Of a DNA stretch of 5,443 nucleotides, positions 1 to 5,443 are shown piece after piece; positions within the stretch are counted from its first letter, which is position 1; each line of letters opens with the position of its first letter. Source of the DNA: Deinococcales bacterium (GTDB taxonomy: Bacteria; Deinococcota; Deinococci; Deinococcales; Deinococcaceae); the NCBI GenBank assembly GCA_014378225.1, contig JACMOA010000069.1, forward strand, positions 1-5,443. The letters run 5' to 3'. The notes under the pieces were generated by a model. The model did no database searches. It was not told where the DNA came from and saw nothing but the letters and a program-made list of their open reading frames with translations. Both the position numbers and the translations under genes were made by a program.

Positions 1-727
1 CCGCCACCACATCTTTGAAGGACAGGCTCTGGAAGCTCGAGCCGGGAGGTCCGGCGTAGCGCATCTGGGTTGCACTGGTATTCAGGCTCGAGAGGGGGAA
101 ATTCAGCAGGGCTGCGGCCAGACTGCGCTCGAGCTTACCCTCAGCCACCGTAAAGGCGAGCTGGCTGCGTCGAATGGTTCCCTCACGGCTCGAGGGGACC
201 AGCACCAGGCCGTAGTTTGCTTTTGCAAAGGCAGGATTGCGCCGGACGCGCTCACCGTACTGTACCGCGTCCGCCAACACCACCCTCGAATCCTGAAAGG
301 TTGGGGCAAGTGCGGCGTCTTGCGGAGTGCGTTCAGGAAAGAACACATCCACACCCACTTTTTTAGCCCCAGCCTCGAGCAGATTAGACACCGCCTGACC
401 ATACAGGCTCCGGTCCCAGGTTCCCAGCCGCCCGTAGCGCTCGAGGCTGTCCTCATCTATAGCCACGATGATGATGGCAGGCTCTTTTAGGGCGGGGGTG
501 AGCCGGGTCCAGGTGTCCCAGGCGAAGTCGTCGAGTGGACAGAACAACCCCAGCAAGCCCAGCACTACAAATATAAACGTCGCGCTTCCCAGAACCAGAC
601 GGGAGCGCAGCGAACTCAGCAACCTTGCCCCTTGAGGGGTTCCTCGAGCGACCTCTTGATTAACCCCACCATTCATTCCATTAGGAGGATGGGGAGTGAG
701 GGCTGGAGGAACAGGCACCTTGAGCAT
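1..727 (-). CDS. CHASE2-domain membrane sensor protein, N-terminal 242 residues (3' end outside window)
   Basis: Translating the minus strand from ATG at 727 gives 242 residues with no stop to the window edge. After a Pro/Gly-rich, apparently unstructured first 35 residues comes a basic stretch (Arg35-Arg43) and one hydrophobic helix at about 44-62, consistent with an N-terminus in the cytoplasm. Residues 63-242 then read as a CHASE2 extracytoplasmic sensor domain: an AIIIVAIDEDSLERYG block at 84-99, WDRSLYGQ at 104-111, an LLEAGAKKVGVDVFFPE block, and a PQDAAL segment. In known CHASE2 proteins this domain is followed by two or three more membrane helices and a cytoplasmic output such as a nucleotide cyclase, histidine kinase or Ser/Thr kinase. 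That part is beyond base 1, so the output is unknown. The gene starts six bases after the fecR-like stop and is probably cotranscribed with it. ATG 727 has no clear Shine-Dalgarno sequence. An in-frame TTG at 620-622, preceded by AAGGGG and starting MLSSLRSRLVLG, is a credible alternative start. Confidence 0.85.
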   Translation of the reverse strand, partial: MLKVPVPPALTPHPPNGMNGGVNQEVARGTPQGARLLSSLRSRLVLGSATFIFVVLGLLGLFCPLDDFAWDTWTRLTPALKEPAIIIVAIDEDSLERYGRLGTWDRSLYGQAVSNLLEAGAKKVGVDVFFPERTPQDAALAPTFQDSRVVLADAVQYGERVRRNPAFAKANYGLVLVPSSREGTIRRSQLAFTVAEGKLERSLAAALLNFPLSSLNTSATQMRYAGPPGSSFQSLSFKDVVA

Positions 728-733
728 AGGGGT

Positions 734-2269
734 TTAGAAACTCGAGTCCAGCTCGAGAATTTGCACGGTCACGTTGTCGGCGGCGTCCTCAACCCTTATC
801 TCAAGGGGACCGAACGCCCAGGGAAAGCGCAATTCTCCCGCTGTGAGACTGCCGCTGAAAGTCAGATTTTGACGGGTGTTGGCCCCTTCAAAGCGGCTAA
901 GACGGACGGTCAGCGGAGAAGCATCCTCTACCCTCAATTTTAAAACGCCCTCGAGTCCTTCACGGCGCACAGACAGGGCGGTGAACTGTGGTGCGGTGCG
1001 GTCAATCTGAAAGCGGCCCGCTAAGGTTTTGCTTTGGTCATAGTGGGTTACGGTCAGCTCGAGCAAAGTTTCTCCTTCAGGCAAGAGGGGTTGATAACGC
1101 ACCACGCCGCCAGGGTTGGGAGTGAGTTTGACGGTTTGACCTCCCAGCTTCAGGCTCACCTCGGAATCAAAATTGGTCCTCAACTCGAGCGTAAAATCTC
1201 GCTTCGGGGTTGCGCTGGGCAAGGTTCCCTCGAGCGTGAAGGGAAGCGAGCGCAGGCGGTCTCGCTCGAGGTTAAAACGGTCGGTGGCGTCCAGCACCAG
1301 CGATTCCTTTTGACCGTTCTGGACCTGCTGCCCACTGGGCACAGGCTGCTCACCTGCTTTGGTGCTGGCGGCCACTTCGCCCTCGAGCACCTTAAGCAAA
1401 CCATCGGCGTCCACCCGAAAAACTGTTCCGCGCACCCCCGCCACCAGGGTGGCGGTTCGCAGCTCGTAATTGCCCTTACCCTTTCCCACCACGTTCCAGG
1501 CGCTGCCTTGCTCGAGCAGCAAGGTCACTTTGCGCCCTCCACTCGCCAATTTTTCGACCGCAAGAACCTTCAGGTGCGCCGCTGCACCCAGCCGCAGGTA
1601 GCCGCCGCCCTCAAAGCCCAGCTCGGCCCAGCTTGCGGCCCCGGTGCGAACGCTTCCCTCCCCCTCGAGTGAATCTCCCTTTTGCATGGTTTGCCAAGTG
1701 GTTGCCGTTTGCAGTTCCACTAGACCCTTAAATGCCTCGAGCCGCACCGCACCTAGACCGCTCAGTTTCTCCAGATACCAGGGTCGCGCATCTTCGACAA
1801 AATCGCTTTGAACCCGGTTGAGCAGGTTGAGGCTTTTACCTACACCCACGTTGAGGTTTTTAAATCCTCCGCCGTACAGGTTGACTTTGCCCTCGAGCAC
1901 CGCCAGACGCGACCGTGGCCCGGTCAAATCCACTCGGGCGCGGCTGCCCCGCTCGAGCCGAAAATGAACCTGATTTACAAACCCCACCAGCGGTCCTTGC
2001 ACATAAGCCTGTCCATCGGTCAAAGCGGGTTCATTACTCTTTAACTCGAGGCTGGACCGTGACCCCAGCTTTAAGCGTCCTCCACCCTCCTCGAGCGTGA
2101 GCTGACCTACGAGCGTTCGCAGCGAACCCGACCCGGTTAAAAGTCCTATTTTAGCTGCTTCCCAGCCACTTGCAGACCTCACCTCGACCCTTCCCTCAAG
2201 CTCAGACAGCTCGAGCGCTTGGGCCGCACTCCCTACAAACAGGGTTAAAAAAATTAAAAAAAATCTCAT
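734..2269 (-). CDS. Secreted protein with two FecR-like segments and C-terminal Ig-like strands
   Basis: The product has 511 residues. A short Sec signal peptide (MRFFLIFLTLFVGSAAQA, likely cleaved after Ala18) sends it across the membrane; no further membrane helix is visible. Residues about 22-160 and 175-320 look like two copies of a beta-rich FecR-type unit: each begins with an E-V/L-x-x-A...W...G motif (EGRVEVRSASGW and KGLVELQTATTW), then a G-D/L-x-L..G..SVRT-type strand. The second copy carries the family hallmark ELRTATLVAGVRGTVFRVD at 269-287, followed by VLEGEV. Residues about 345-511 are beta-strand-rich with Ig-like features, including RTAPQF at 424-429 and the terminal VEDAADN. 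Classical FecR relays ferric-citrate signals to FecI, but no sigma factor or TonB receptor gene is present here, so that role should not be assumed. The likely partner is the CHASE2 sensor six bases downstream. The ATG at 2269 is preceded by a weak GGGG only two bases away. Confidence 0.85.
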   Translation of the reverse strand: MRFFLIFLTLFVGSAAQALELSELEGRVEVRSASGWEAAKIGLLTGSGSLRTLVGQLTLEEGGGRLKLGSRSSLELKSNEPALTDGQAYVQGPLVGFVNQVHFRLERGSRARVDLTGPRSRLAVLEGKVNLYGGGFKNLNVGVGKSLNLLNRVQSDFVEDARPWYLEKLSGLGAVRLEAFKGLVELQTATTWQTMQKGDSLEGEGSVRTGAASWAELGFEGGGYLRLGAAAHLKVLAVEKLASGGRKVTLLLEQGSAWNVVGKGKGNYELRTATLVAGVRGTVFRVDADGLLKVLEGEVAASTKAGEQPVPSGQQVQNGQKESLVLDATDRFNLERDRLRSLPFTLEGTLPSATPKRDFTLELRTNFDSEVSLKLGGQTVKLTPNPGGVVRYQPLLPEGETLLELTVTHYDQSKTLAGRFQIDRTAPQFTALSVRREGLEGVLKLRVEDASPLTVRLSRFEGANTRQNLTFSGSLTAGELRFPWAFGPLEIRVEDAADNVTVQILELDSSF

Positions 2270-2397
2270 AACCCCAATGTAAACGCCTGATAGTCACAAA
2301 ATGCTTACAGACTTAACCTCAAAGCCGTTAAAAATTCGTAAAAACCGTTGCACAGTTTTCTGGAGGGTCAAGTCCACCACCGTTACATTCGCCTAGC
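2270..2397 (-). promoter_or_regulatory. Leader and promoter region of the fecR-like/CHASE2 operon
   Basis: This AT-rich spacer lies between the hsp20 terminator and the fecR-like ATG, so a promoter for the two-gene unit is expected here. I could not fix one convincingly. A TTGACC hexamer (plus-strand 2367-2372 read in reverse) lacks a good -10 partner at 16-18 bases. The pentamer AACGG recurs three times on the minus strand (plus-strand CCGTT at 2325, 2345 and 2380), with A/T-rich runs between the first two. It might be a regulator site, but this is only an observation. Confidence 0.3.
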
Positions 2398-2443
2398 CCT
2401 ATTAAAAACACCCTTCTAAAATCAGAAGGGTGTTTTTAATAGG
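2398..2443 (-). terminator. Intrinsic terminator of hsp20 (20-bp perfect stem)
   Basis: Bases 2398-2417 are the exact reverse complement of 2424-2443, with a six-base loop (AAAATC on the plus strand). The stem contains ACACCCTTCT/AGAAGGGTGT, and on the minus strand it runs into GTTTTTAATAGG, giving the U-rich end expected of a Rho-independent terminator. It begins 29 bases past the hsp20 stop. Because the stem also carries an A-run on the other side, it could act in both directions, but no plus-strand gene is seen upstream. It separates the hsp20 transcript from the fecR-like operon on the same strand. Confidence 0.9.
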
Positions 2444-2472
2444 ACAAAATGCTTGTTGATATTTAAATGCTA

Positions 2473-2913
2473 TCAAGCTTGAGCACTTTCAGGATTGCCG
2501 AGGGATTTGGACCCACTCGAGACTTCGATACGGCGAACCTGCGCGGCGATGGGCTTGGGAATCTCGAGGGTGAGAATACCATGCTCGATTGTGGCGCTAA
2601 CACCTTCGCCTACGCCCGCAGGAACCCGCAGGGTCCGGCTGAACTCACCTCGATTCAGGCTATGGACCAACACTCGAGCGTCTGCATTATCAAACTCGGC
2701 AAACTTGCCTTTGACGGTAAGCGTGCGACCCTCGAGCGAAACCTCCAAATCTTCAGCTTTCACACCAGGCAAGGCCAGACGGACGGTGAAACGATTGTCA
2801 AACTCGAGCAAATCCACGCTCGAGACGGGAGGGTGGGGTGGGGTGGTTTGAGTGTGGTTCAGGTCAGAAAATATACGGTCTAACAGCGTGTTAGCAGTGC
2901 GGTAAGTCATCAT
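2473..2913 (-). CDS. Small heat-shock protein, Hsp20/alpha-crystallin family
   Basis: The product has 146 residues, a usual length for a bacterial small heat-shock protein, an ATP-independent cytoplasmic chaperone that holds unfolding proteins. A short N-terminal arm (MMTYRTANTLLDRIFSDLN) and a Pro-rich linker (PPHPP at 25-29) lead into the alpha-crystallin domain at about 31-122. Its recognisable parts are the strand VDLLEFDNRFTVRLALPGV, the KAEDLEVSLEGRTLTVKGK segment at 52-70, the conserved FSRTLRVPAGV region at 91-101 and the signature HGILTLEIPKP at 111-121. The C-terminal RRIEV supplies an I-x-V motif of the kind that docks on neighbouring domains in the oligomer. The start at 2913 is set by AGGAG seven bases upstream; a second ATG follows immediately. 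The gene stands alone, with its own promoter and terminator, divergent from uvrB. Confidence 0.95.
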   Translation of the reverse strand: MMTYRTANTLLDRIFSDLNHTQTTPPHPPVSSVDLLEFDNRFTVRLALPGVKAEDLEVSLEGRTLTVKGKFAEFDNADARVLVHSLNRGEFSRTLRVPAGVGEGVSATIEHGILTLEIPKPIAAQVRRIEVSSGSKSLGNPESAQA

Positions 2914-2916
2914 ATT

Positions 2917-2946
2917 AAATCTCCTAGTGACTGGAAGAGGATATTT
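2917..2946 (-). promoter_or_regulatory. Hairpin pairing with the hsp20 ribosome-binding site (possible RNA thermometer)
   Basis: On the minus strand the Shine-Dalgarno sequence AGGAG (plus-strand 2921-2925) sits seven bases before the hsp20 ATG. The stretch AAATATCCT (2946-2938) can pair with AGGAGATTT (2925-2917): four pairs TCCT/AGGA, one A-G mismatch, then AAA and T pairing with ATTT, around a 12-base loop. A short imperfect helix that covers the ribosome site is the design of ROSE and fourU thermometers, which are known mainly from small heat-shock genes. The pairing is seen in the sequence; the temperature response is inference, and an AU-rich helix this weak may be open at a thermophile's growth temperature. 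Confidence 0.4.
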
Positions 2947-2959
2947 TTAAGGATTCAAA

Positions 2960-2981
2960 GGGCGCAATCCAAGTGCGTCCC
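2960..2981 (-). promoter_or_regulatory. 5'-leader hairpin of the hsp20 mRNA
   Basis: Read on the minus strand, GGG-A-CGCA (2981-2974) pairs with TGCG-CCC (2966-2960), giving seven G/C-rich pairs with one bulged A and a seven-base loop. With the promoter placed at 2993-3021, transcription should start near 2986, so this hairpin would sit almost at the 5' end of the leader, upstream of the hairpin over the ribosome site. It may stabilise the mRNA or be the first helix of a multi-hairpin thermosensor. Confidence 0.45.
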
Positions 2982-2992
2982 CTGATGGAAAA

Positions 2993-3021
2993 ACTATATA
3001 ACTTGAGTCTGGTCTTGTCAA
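2993..3021 (-). promoter_or_regulatory. Sigma-70-type promoter of hsp20
   Basis: On the minus strand a perfect -35 box TTGACA (3021-3016) is followed after exactly 17 bases by TATAGT (2998-2993), which matches the -10 consensus at five of six positions. The start point would be near 2986, giving a leader of about 70 bases. Such a strong housekeeping promoter in front of a heat-shock gene would be expected to need repression at normal temperature, which fits the overlapping inverted repeat. Confidence 0.85.
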
Positions 3022-3022
3022 G
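3002..3022. promoter_or_regulatory. HAIR-like operator (candidate HspR binding site) over the hsp20 promoter
   Basis: On the plus strand the sequence is CTTGAGT, seven bases, TGTCAAG. The HspR-associated inverted repeat (HAIR) consensus is CTTGAGT-N7-ACTCAAG, so 12 of 14 arm positions match with the exact spacing. The imperfect arm is the one containing the -35 box, and the two deviating bases are those that make TTGACA. The site covers the -35 box and most of the spacer, so a bound repressor would block RNA polymerase. HspR is a MerR-family heat-shock repressor known in actinobacteria and in Deinococcus radiodurans; its gene is not in this window. Confidence 0.6.
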
Positions 3023-3073
3023 TCTTATTACTCCTTAGCTTCAGATATATAGAGTTGATATAGACCTCATCGG

Positions 3074-3100
3074 CTCGAGCAAGTTCTGCTTGCGCTCGAG
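3074..3100. repeat. Hairpin formed by two CTCGAG palindromes in the hsp20-uvrB spacer
   Basis: CTCGAGCAAG at 3074-3083 can pair with CTTG plus CTCGAG at 3089-3092 and 3095-3100, making ten pairs with a CG bulge and a TTCTG loop. No T-run follows, so it is not a standard terminator. It lies in the 3023-3290 spacer, where I see no gene. That spacer carries five CTCGAG copies and no convincing uvrB promoter; the best candidate is a TAAAAT at 3212-3217 without a good -35 box. Confidence 0.4.
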
Positions 3101-3235
3101 TGCAGCCTGAAATTCAAAAACTTTATCCATCTTTCCAAAACATGCTCGAAGACCTGTTCGGACCCTTTTAAAACTGTGCCTTTTACCCCCTCGAGCAGTC
3201 TGTCCATAGCGTAAAATGGTGTGTTCAATTCAAGG

Positions 3236-3254
3236 CTCGAGTGCGGCGCTCGAG
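3236..3254. repeat. Second CTCGAG pair upstream of uvrB
   Basis: Two CTCGAG copies (3236-3241 and 3249-3254) flank TGCGGCG. Being self-complementary they can pair with each other as a 6-bp stem with a seven-base loop, and they also form a direct repeat GCTCGAGTG. The element ends 36 bases before the uvrB ribosome-binding site and would be in the leader of any uvrB transcript starting upstream of it. Confidence 0.4.
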
Positions 3255-3290
3255 TGTTTGCCCATTTGCATTTGTGGAGTCTGCATTTCC

Positions 3291-3295
3291 GGAGG
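3291..3295 (+). promoter_or_regulatory. Ribosome-binding site that fixes the uvrB start
   Basis: GGAGG lies five bases before ATG 3301. It decides the start in favour of 3301 over the in-frame GTG at 3241, whose extra 20 residues do not resemble the UvrB N-terminus and which has no comparable upstream site. Confidence 0.85.
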
Positions 3296-3300
3296 ATAGA

Positions 3301-5322
3301 ATGCTCGAGATTAAATCGGAATTTACGCCCAGTGGGGACCAGCCCACCGCCATCTCAAGTTTGGTGGAAGGTCTGGGCGATGGTCTGAGGTTTCAAACGC
3401 TGTTGGGTGCGACGGGTACGGGTAAAACTTACTCTGTGGCGAAGGTGATTGAGGCCACCGGACGGCCCGCACTCATCATGGCTCCCAACAAGATTCTGAC
3501 CGCTCAGCTTGCCAGTGAGTTCCGCGAGTTTTTTCCTGGTGCAGCGGTAGAATTCTTTGTCTCCTACTACGATTTTTATCAACCTGAAGCTTACGTTCCG
3601 GGCCGAGACCTGTTCATAGACAAGGACGCCGCCGTAAACTCCGAACTCGAGCGGTTGCGCCACTCCACCACCCGCAGCCTGCTGACCCGCCCAGATACCA
3701 TTGTGGTGGCGTCGGTCAGCGCCATTTACGGCCTGGGAGACCCGGAGGAGTACCGCGCCCTGAATCTGGTGCTTAGCCTGGGTCAAAAGATTGGGCGAGA
3801 CGGCATTATTGACCGCCTGATAGAGCTTCAGTACGAGCGCAACGACGTAGAGATTCTGGCCGGACGCTTCCGGGCCAAAGGCGACGTCATCGAAATCTGG
3901 CCTTCTTACGATGAAGCCCCAATGCGGCTCGAGCTGTGGGGCGACGAACTCGAGCGCATTGTTTTGTACCATCCGGTCACAGGAAATATGACCGCCGAAC
4001 TCAAGTCTGCGGTGGTGTATCCGGCCAAACACTACGTCTCGAGCGCCGGAAACGTGGAACGCGCTATCGTCACCATCGAGCAGGAGCTGTGGGAGCGGGT
4101 GGAGTATTTTAGCAGTGTGGGAAAACTGCTCGAGGCCCAGCGCATCAAGGAACGCACGCTTTACGACCTCGAGATGCTCAAGGTTTTGGGGTACTGCAAC
4201 GGGATTGAAAACTACTCCAGGCACATGGACGGACGCGCCGTGGGAGCCACGCCGTACACCATGCTGGACTACTTCCCCAGCAATTTTCTGGCCTTTATTG
4301 ACGAGTCGCACGTCACGGTGCCGCAGGTGGGCGGCATGAGCAGTGGAGACCGCTCGAGGAAGCAAACGCTGGTGGATTACGGGTTCAGGTTGCCCAGTGC
4401 GCTGGATAACCGCCCACTCAACTTTGACGAGTTTCTGGGCAAGCTGGGCCAGATTGTGTTTGTGAGCGCCACACCGGGGCCATGGGAGCGCGAACACGCC
4501 GAGAACGTAGCAGAGCAGATTATTCGGCCTACCGGACTGGTGGACCCACAGGTAAATATCCGGCCCATTCAGGGACAGGTAGAAGACTTACTGGGCCGCA
4601 TCCGCGAAAGGGCGGCTCGAGACGAAAGGGTTCTGGTGACCACCCTGACCAAGAAAATGTCCGAGGACCTCACCGAATACATGCTCGAGAAGGGCGTGCG
4701 GGCGCGGTATTTGCATTCGGATATTGACACGATAGAGCGTCAGGTCATCATTCGGGATTTGCGGCTGGGACACTACGACGTGATTGTGGGCATCAATTTG
4801 CTGCGCGAGGGTCTGGACCTACCTGAGGTTTCGTTGGTAGCCATTCTGGACGCGGACAAACCCGGTTTTCTCAGAAGCGAGCGCTCCCTGATTCAAACCA
4901 TCGGACGGGCGGCCCGCAACGTGAACGGCGAGGTGATTCTGTACGCCGACAATACCACTCCCGCCATGGAATTTGCCATCAGTGAAACCAGCCGCAGGCG
5001 AAACATCCAGCTCGAGTACAACGAACTGCACGGCATCACACCAACCACCATTAAAAAGGGAATTCGCGGCATTATTCGCGGTGAAGAAGGGGTGAGCGAC
5101 GAACCCGACATGCTCGAGGCCGCCGACACCAAAGAAGCCTTGCTCGAGCAGATTATGGAACTGGAACTCGAGATGTGGAACGCTTCCGAAGAACTGGATT
5201 TTGAAAAGGCCGCTGGGACACGGGACCAGATTCGGGCGCTCGAGGCCAAGTTGAACGGCAAGGAGTTCAAGCAACCCACCGTGCCAGGGCAGAAAGTGCG
5301 GGCTAAAAAGGGACGGCGGTAA
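3301..5322 (+). CDS. uvrB: UvrABC excision nuclease subunit UvrB
   Basis: This is a complete 673-residue UvrB, the damage-verifying helicase of nucleotide excision repair. It is loaded onto DNA by UvrA, clamps the lesion strand with its beta-hairpin and recruits UvrC for incision. Visible landmarks are the N-terminal [11 protein letters not shown], Walker A GATGTGKT at 36-43 (Lys42), the beta-hairpin block starting [11 protein letters not shown] at 88-98, [11 protein letters not shown] at 141-151, the UvrA-interacting domain 2 at about 155-250, the helicase DESH box at 334-337, VSATPGPWE at 388-396, the motif V-like [11 protein letters not shown] at 500-510, and motif [11 protein letters not shown] at 532-540. 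The C-terminal UVR domain for UvrC contact spans about 614-651 ([20 protein letters not shown]), followed by a basic tail. Two small deviations from the family sequence as I remember it are Phe92 for the second-pair Tyr of the hairpin and Pro521 in [10 protein letters not shown], where Glu is usual. The gene is transcribed alone, between a divergent hsp20 and a terminator. No LexA-type box is evident. Confidence 0.98.
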   Translation: MLEIKSEFTPSGDQPTAISSLVEGLGDGLRFQTLLGATGTGKTYSVAKVIEATGRPALIMAPNKILTAQLASEFREFFPGAAVEFFVSYYDFYQPEAYVPGRDLFIDKDAAVNSELERLRHSTTRSLLTRPDTIVVASVSAIYGLGDPEEYRALNLVLSLGQKIGRDGIIDRLIELQYERNDVEILAGRFRAKGDVIEIWPSYDEAPMRLELWGDELERIVLYHPVTGNMTAELKSAVVYPAKHYVSSAGNVERAIVTIEQELWERVEYFSSVGKLLEAQRIKERTLYDLEMLKVLGYCNGIENYSRHMDGRAVGATPYTMLDYFPSNFLAFIDESHVTVPQVGGMSSGDRSRKQTLVDYGFRLPSALDNRPLNFDEFLGKLGQIVFVSATPGPWEREHAENVAEQIIRPTGLVDPQVNIRPIQGQVEDLLGRIRERAARDERVLVTTLTKKMSEDLTEYMLEKGVRARYLHSDIDTIERQVIIRDLRLGHYDVIVGINLLREGLDLPEVSLVAILDADKPGFLRSERSLIQTIGRAARNVNGEVILYADNTTPAMEFAISETSRRRNIQLEYNELHGITPTTIKKGIRGIIRGEEGVSDEPDMLEAADTKEALLEQIMELELEMWNASEELDFEKAAGTRDQIRALEAKLNGKEFKQPTVPGQKVRAKKGRR

Positions 5323-5329
5323 ATTCAGA

Positions 5330-5380
5330 AAACCCAAGGGAGAGTCTCAATTCTCAAACTCGAGACTCTCCCTTGGGTTT
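5330..5380 (+). terminator. uvrB hairpin terminator (19-bp perfect stem), probably bidirectional
   Basis: Bases 5330-5348 are the exact reverse complement of 5362-5380, separated by a 13-base loop. The stem starts seven bases after the uvrB stop. Its far end is GGGTTT followed by AAATTT, so the U-tract is short on the plus strand; on the minus strand the stem ends in GGGTTTTCTG. A stem with A/T ends on both sides between converging genes usually serves both. One CTCGAG copy (5359-5364) straddles the loop and right arm. Confidence 0.85.
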
Positions 5381-5394
5381 AAATTTGAATGAAA

Positions 5395-5443
5395 TCAATG
5401 CTTCAGAAGCGTATAGCGCTGGTCTTGTTGCATCCATAACTCG
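5395..5443 (-). CDS. Possible 3' end of a convergent gene
   Basis: On the minus strand the window edge reads ELWMQQDQRYTLLKH and then a TGA at 5397-5395, 15 bases before the two-way terminator. The stop-plus-terminator spacing and the ordinary amino-acid composition suggest the end of a real gene running toward uvrB. With 15 residues no family can be named, and another frame is also open across this short stretch, so this is tentative. Confidence 0.35.
   Translation of the reverse strand, partial: ELWMQQDQRYTLLKH

Larger units (their letters stand above)
36..5364. repeat. Dispersed palindrome CTCGAG, 50 copies across the window
   Basis: Hand count by region: 7 copies in the CHASE2 gene, 16 in the fecR-like gene, 6 in hsp20, 5 in the hsp20-uvrB spacer, 15 in uvrB and 1 in the uvrB terminator. 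About 1.3 would be expected in random DNA of this length. In genes 33 of 44 fall in the Leu-Glu codon phase, 8 are read as Ser-Ser or Ser-Arg and 3 as Ala-Arg. Most copies have G before or C after, so GCTCGAGC is the favoured extension. The use of all phases and of non-coding DNA shows that the signal acts on DNA rather than protein. It resembles the HIP1 octamer of cyanobacteria in behaviour, though not in sequence. Confidence 0.95.

Noticed and set aside
103..456. 117-codon minus-strand open frame
   Set aside because: It overlaps the CHASE2 gene in another frame on the same strand. The CHASE2 frame is open throughout and carries family motifs; this one is Trp/Cys/Arg-rich nonsense.
1034..1672. 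212-codon plus-strand open frame
   Set aside because: It is antisense to the fecR-like gene, whose signal peptide and FecR motifs are clear. There is no ribosome site or recognisable domain.
3181..3217. Possible uvrB promoter with TAAAAT at 3212-3217
   Set aside because: No acceptable -35 box lies 16-18 bases upstream, so it was kept only as a remark.
3241..3300. 20-residue N-terminal extension of UvrB from GTG 3241
   Set aside because: GGAGG five bases before ATG 3301 and the family N-terminus both support 3301, and the extension spans a CTCGAG hairpin in the leader.
3355..4497. Long open frame of 380 codons antisense to uvrB
   Set aside because: It lies wholly inside a canonical uvrB on the other strand, resembles no family, and is the expected shadow of a GC-rich gene.
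36..5364. CTCGAG copies as a CRISPR array or mobile element
   Set aside because: The repeat is only six bases, spacing is irregular, and copies sit inside conserved genes, so neither class fits.

Overview
The window looks like chromosomal DNA of a member of the Deinococcota, most likely a Thermaceae genus such as Meiothermus. This is inferred from the Thermus-like C-terminus of UvrB as I remember it, the moderately high GC content, and a possible HspR-type heat-shock operator. Its most striking property is the hexamer CTCGAG. I count 50 copies in 5.4 kb, about one every 109 bases, against about 1.3 expected by chance. They occur in every gene, in all three codon phases and in spacers.

Layout: from 1 to 2269, on the minus strand, two tightly linked genes form a probable operon. 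The first transcribed gene encodes a secreted protein with two FecR-like segments and C-terminal Ig-like strands. The second, six bases downstream, encodes a CHASE2 membrane sensor whose cytoplasmic output domain lies beyond base 1. Together they look like an extracytoplasmic sensing module. The spacer 2270-2472 holds the fecR leader and a strong hairpin terminator (2398-2443). From 2473 to 2913 (minus) lies a small heat-shock protein gene of the Hsp20/alpha-crystallin family. It has a near-consensus sigma-70-type promoter, an overlapping HAIR-like inverted repeat (the HspR operator type), and a short 5' leader with two predicted hairpins, one of which pairs with the ribosome-binding site.

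The divergent spacer 2914-3300 separates hsp20 from uvrB. uvrB (3301-5322, plus strand) encodes the complete excision-repair helicase UvrB. It ends at a 19-bp perfect hairpin terminator. The last 49 bases may be the 3' end of a convergent minus-strand gene.

The main points of interest are the CTCGAG palindrome family (with palindrome pairs forming hairpins in spacers), the layered heat-shock control predicted for hsp20 (repressor operator plus possible RNA thermometer), and the FecR-CHASE2 pair.
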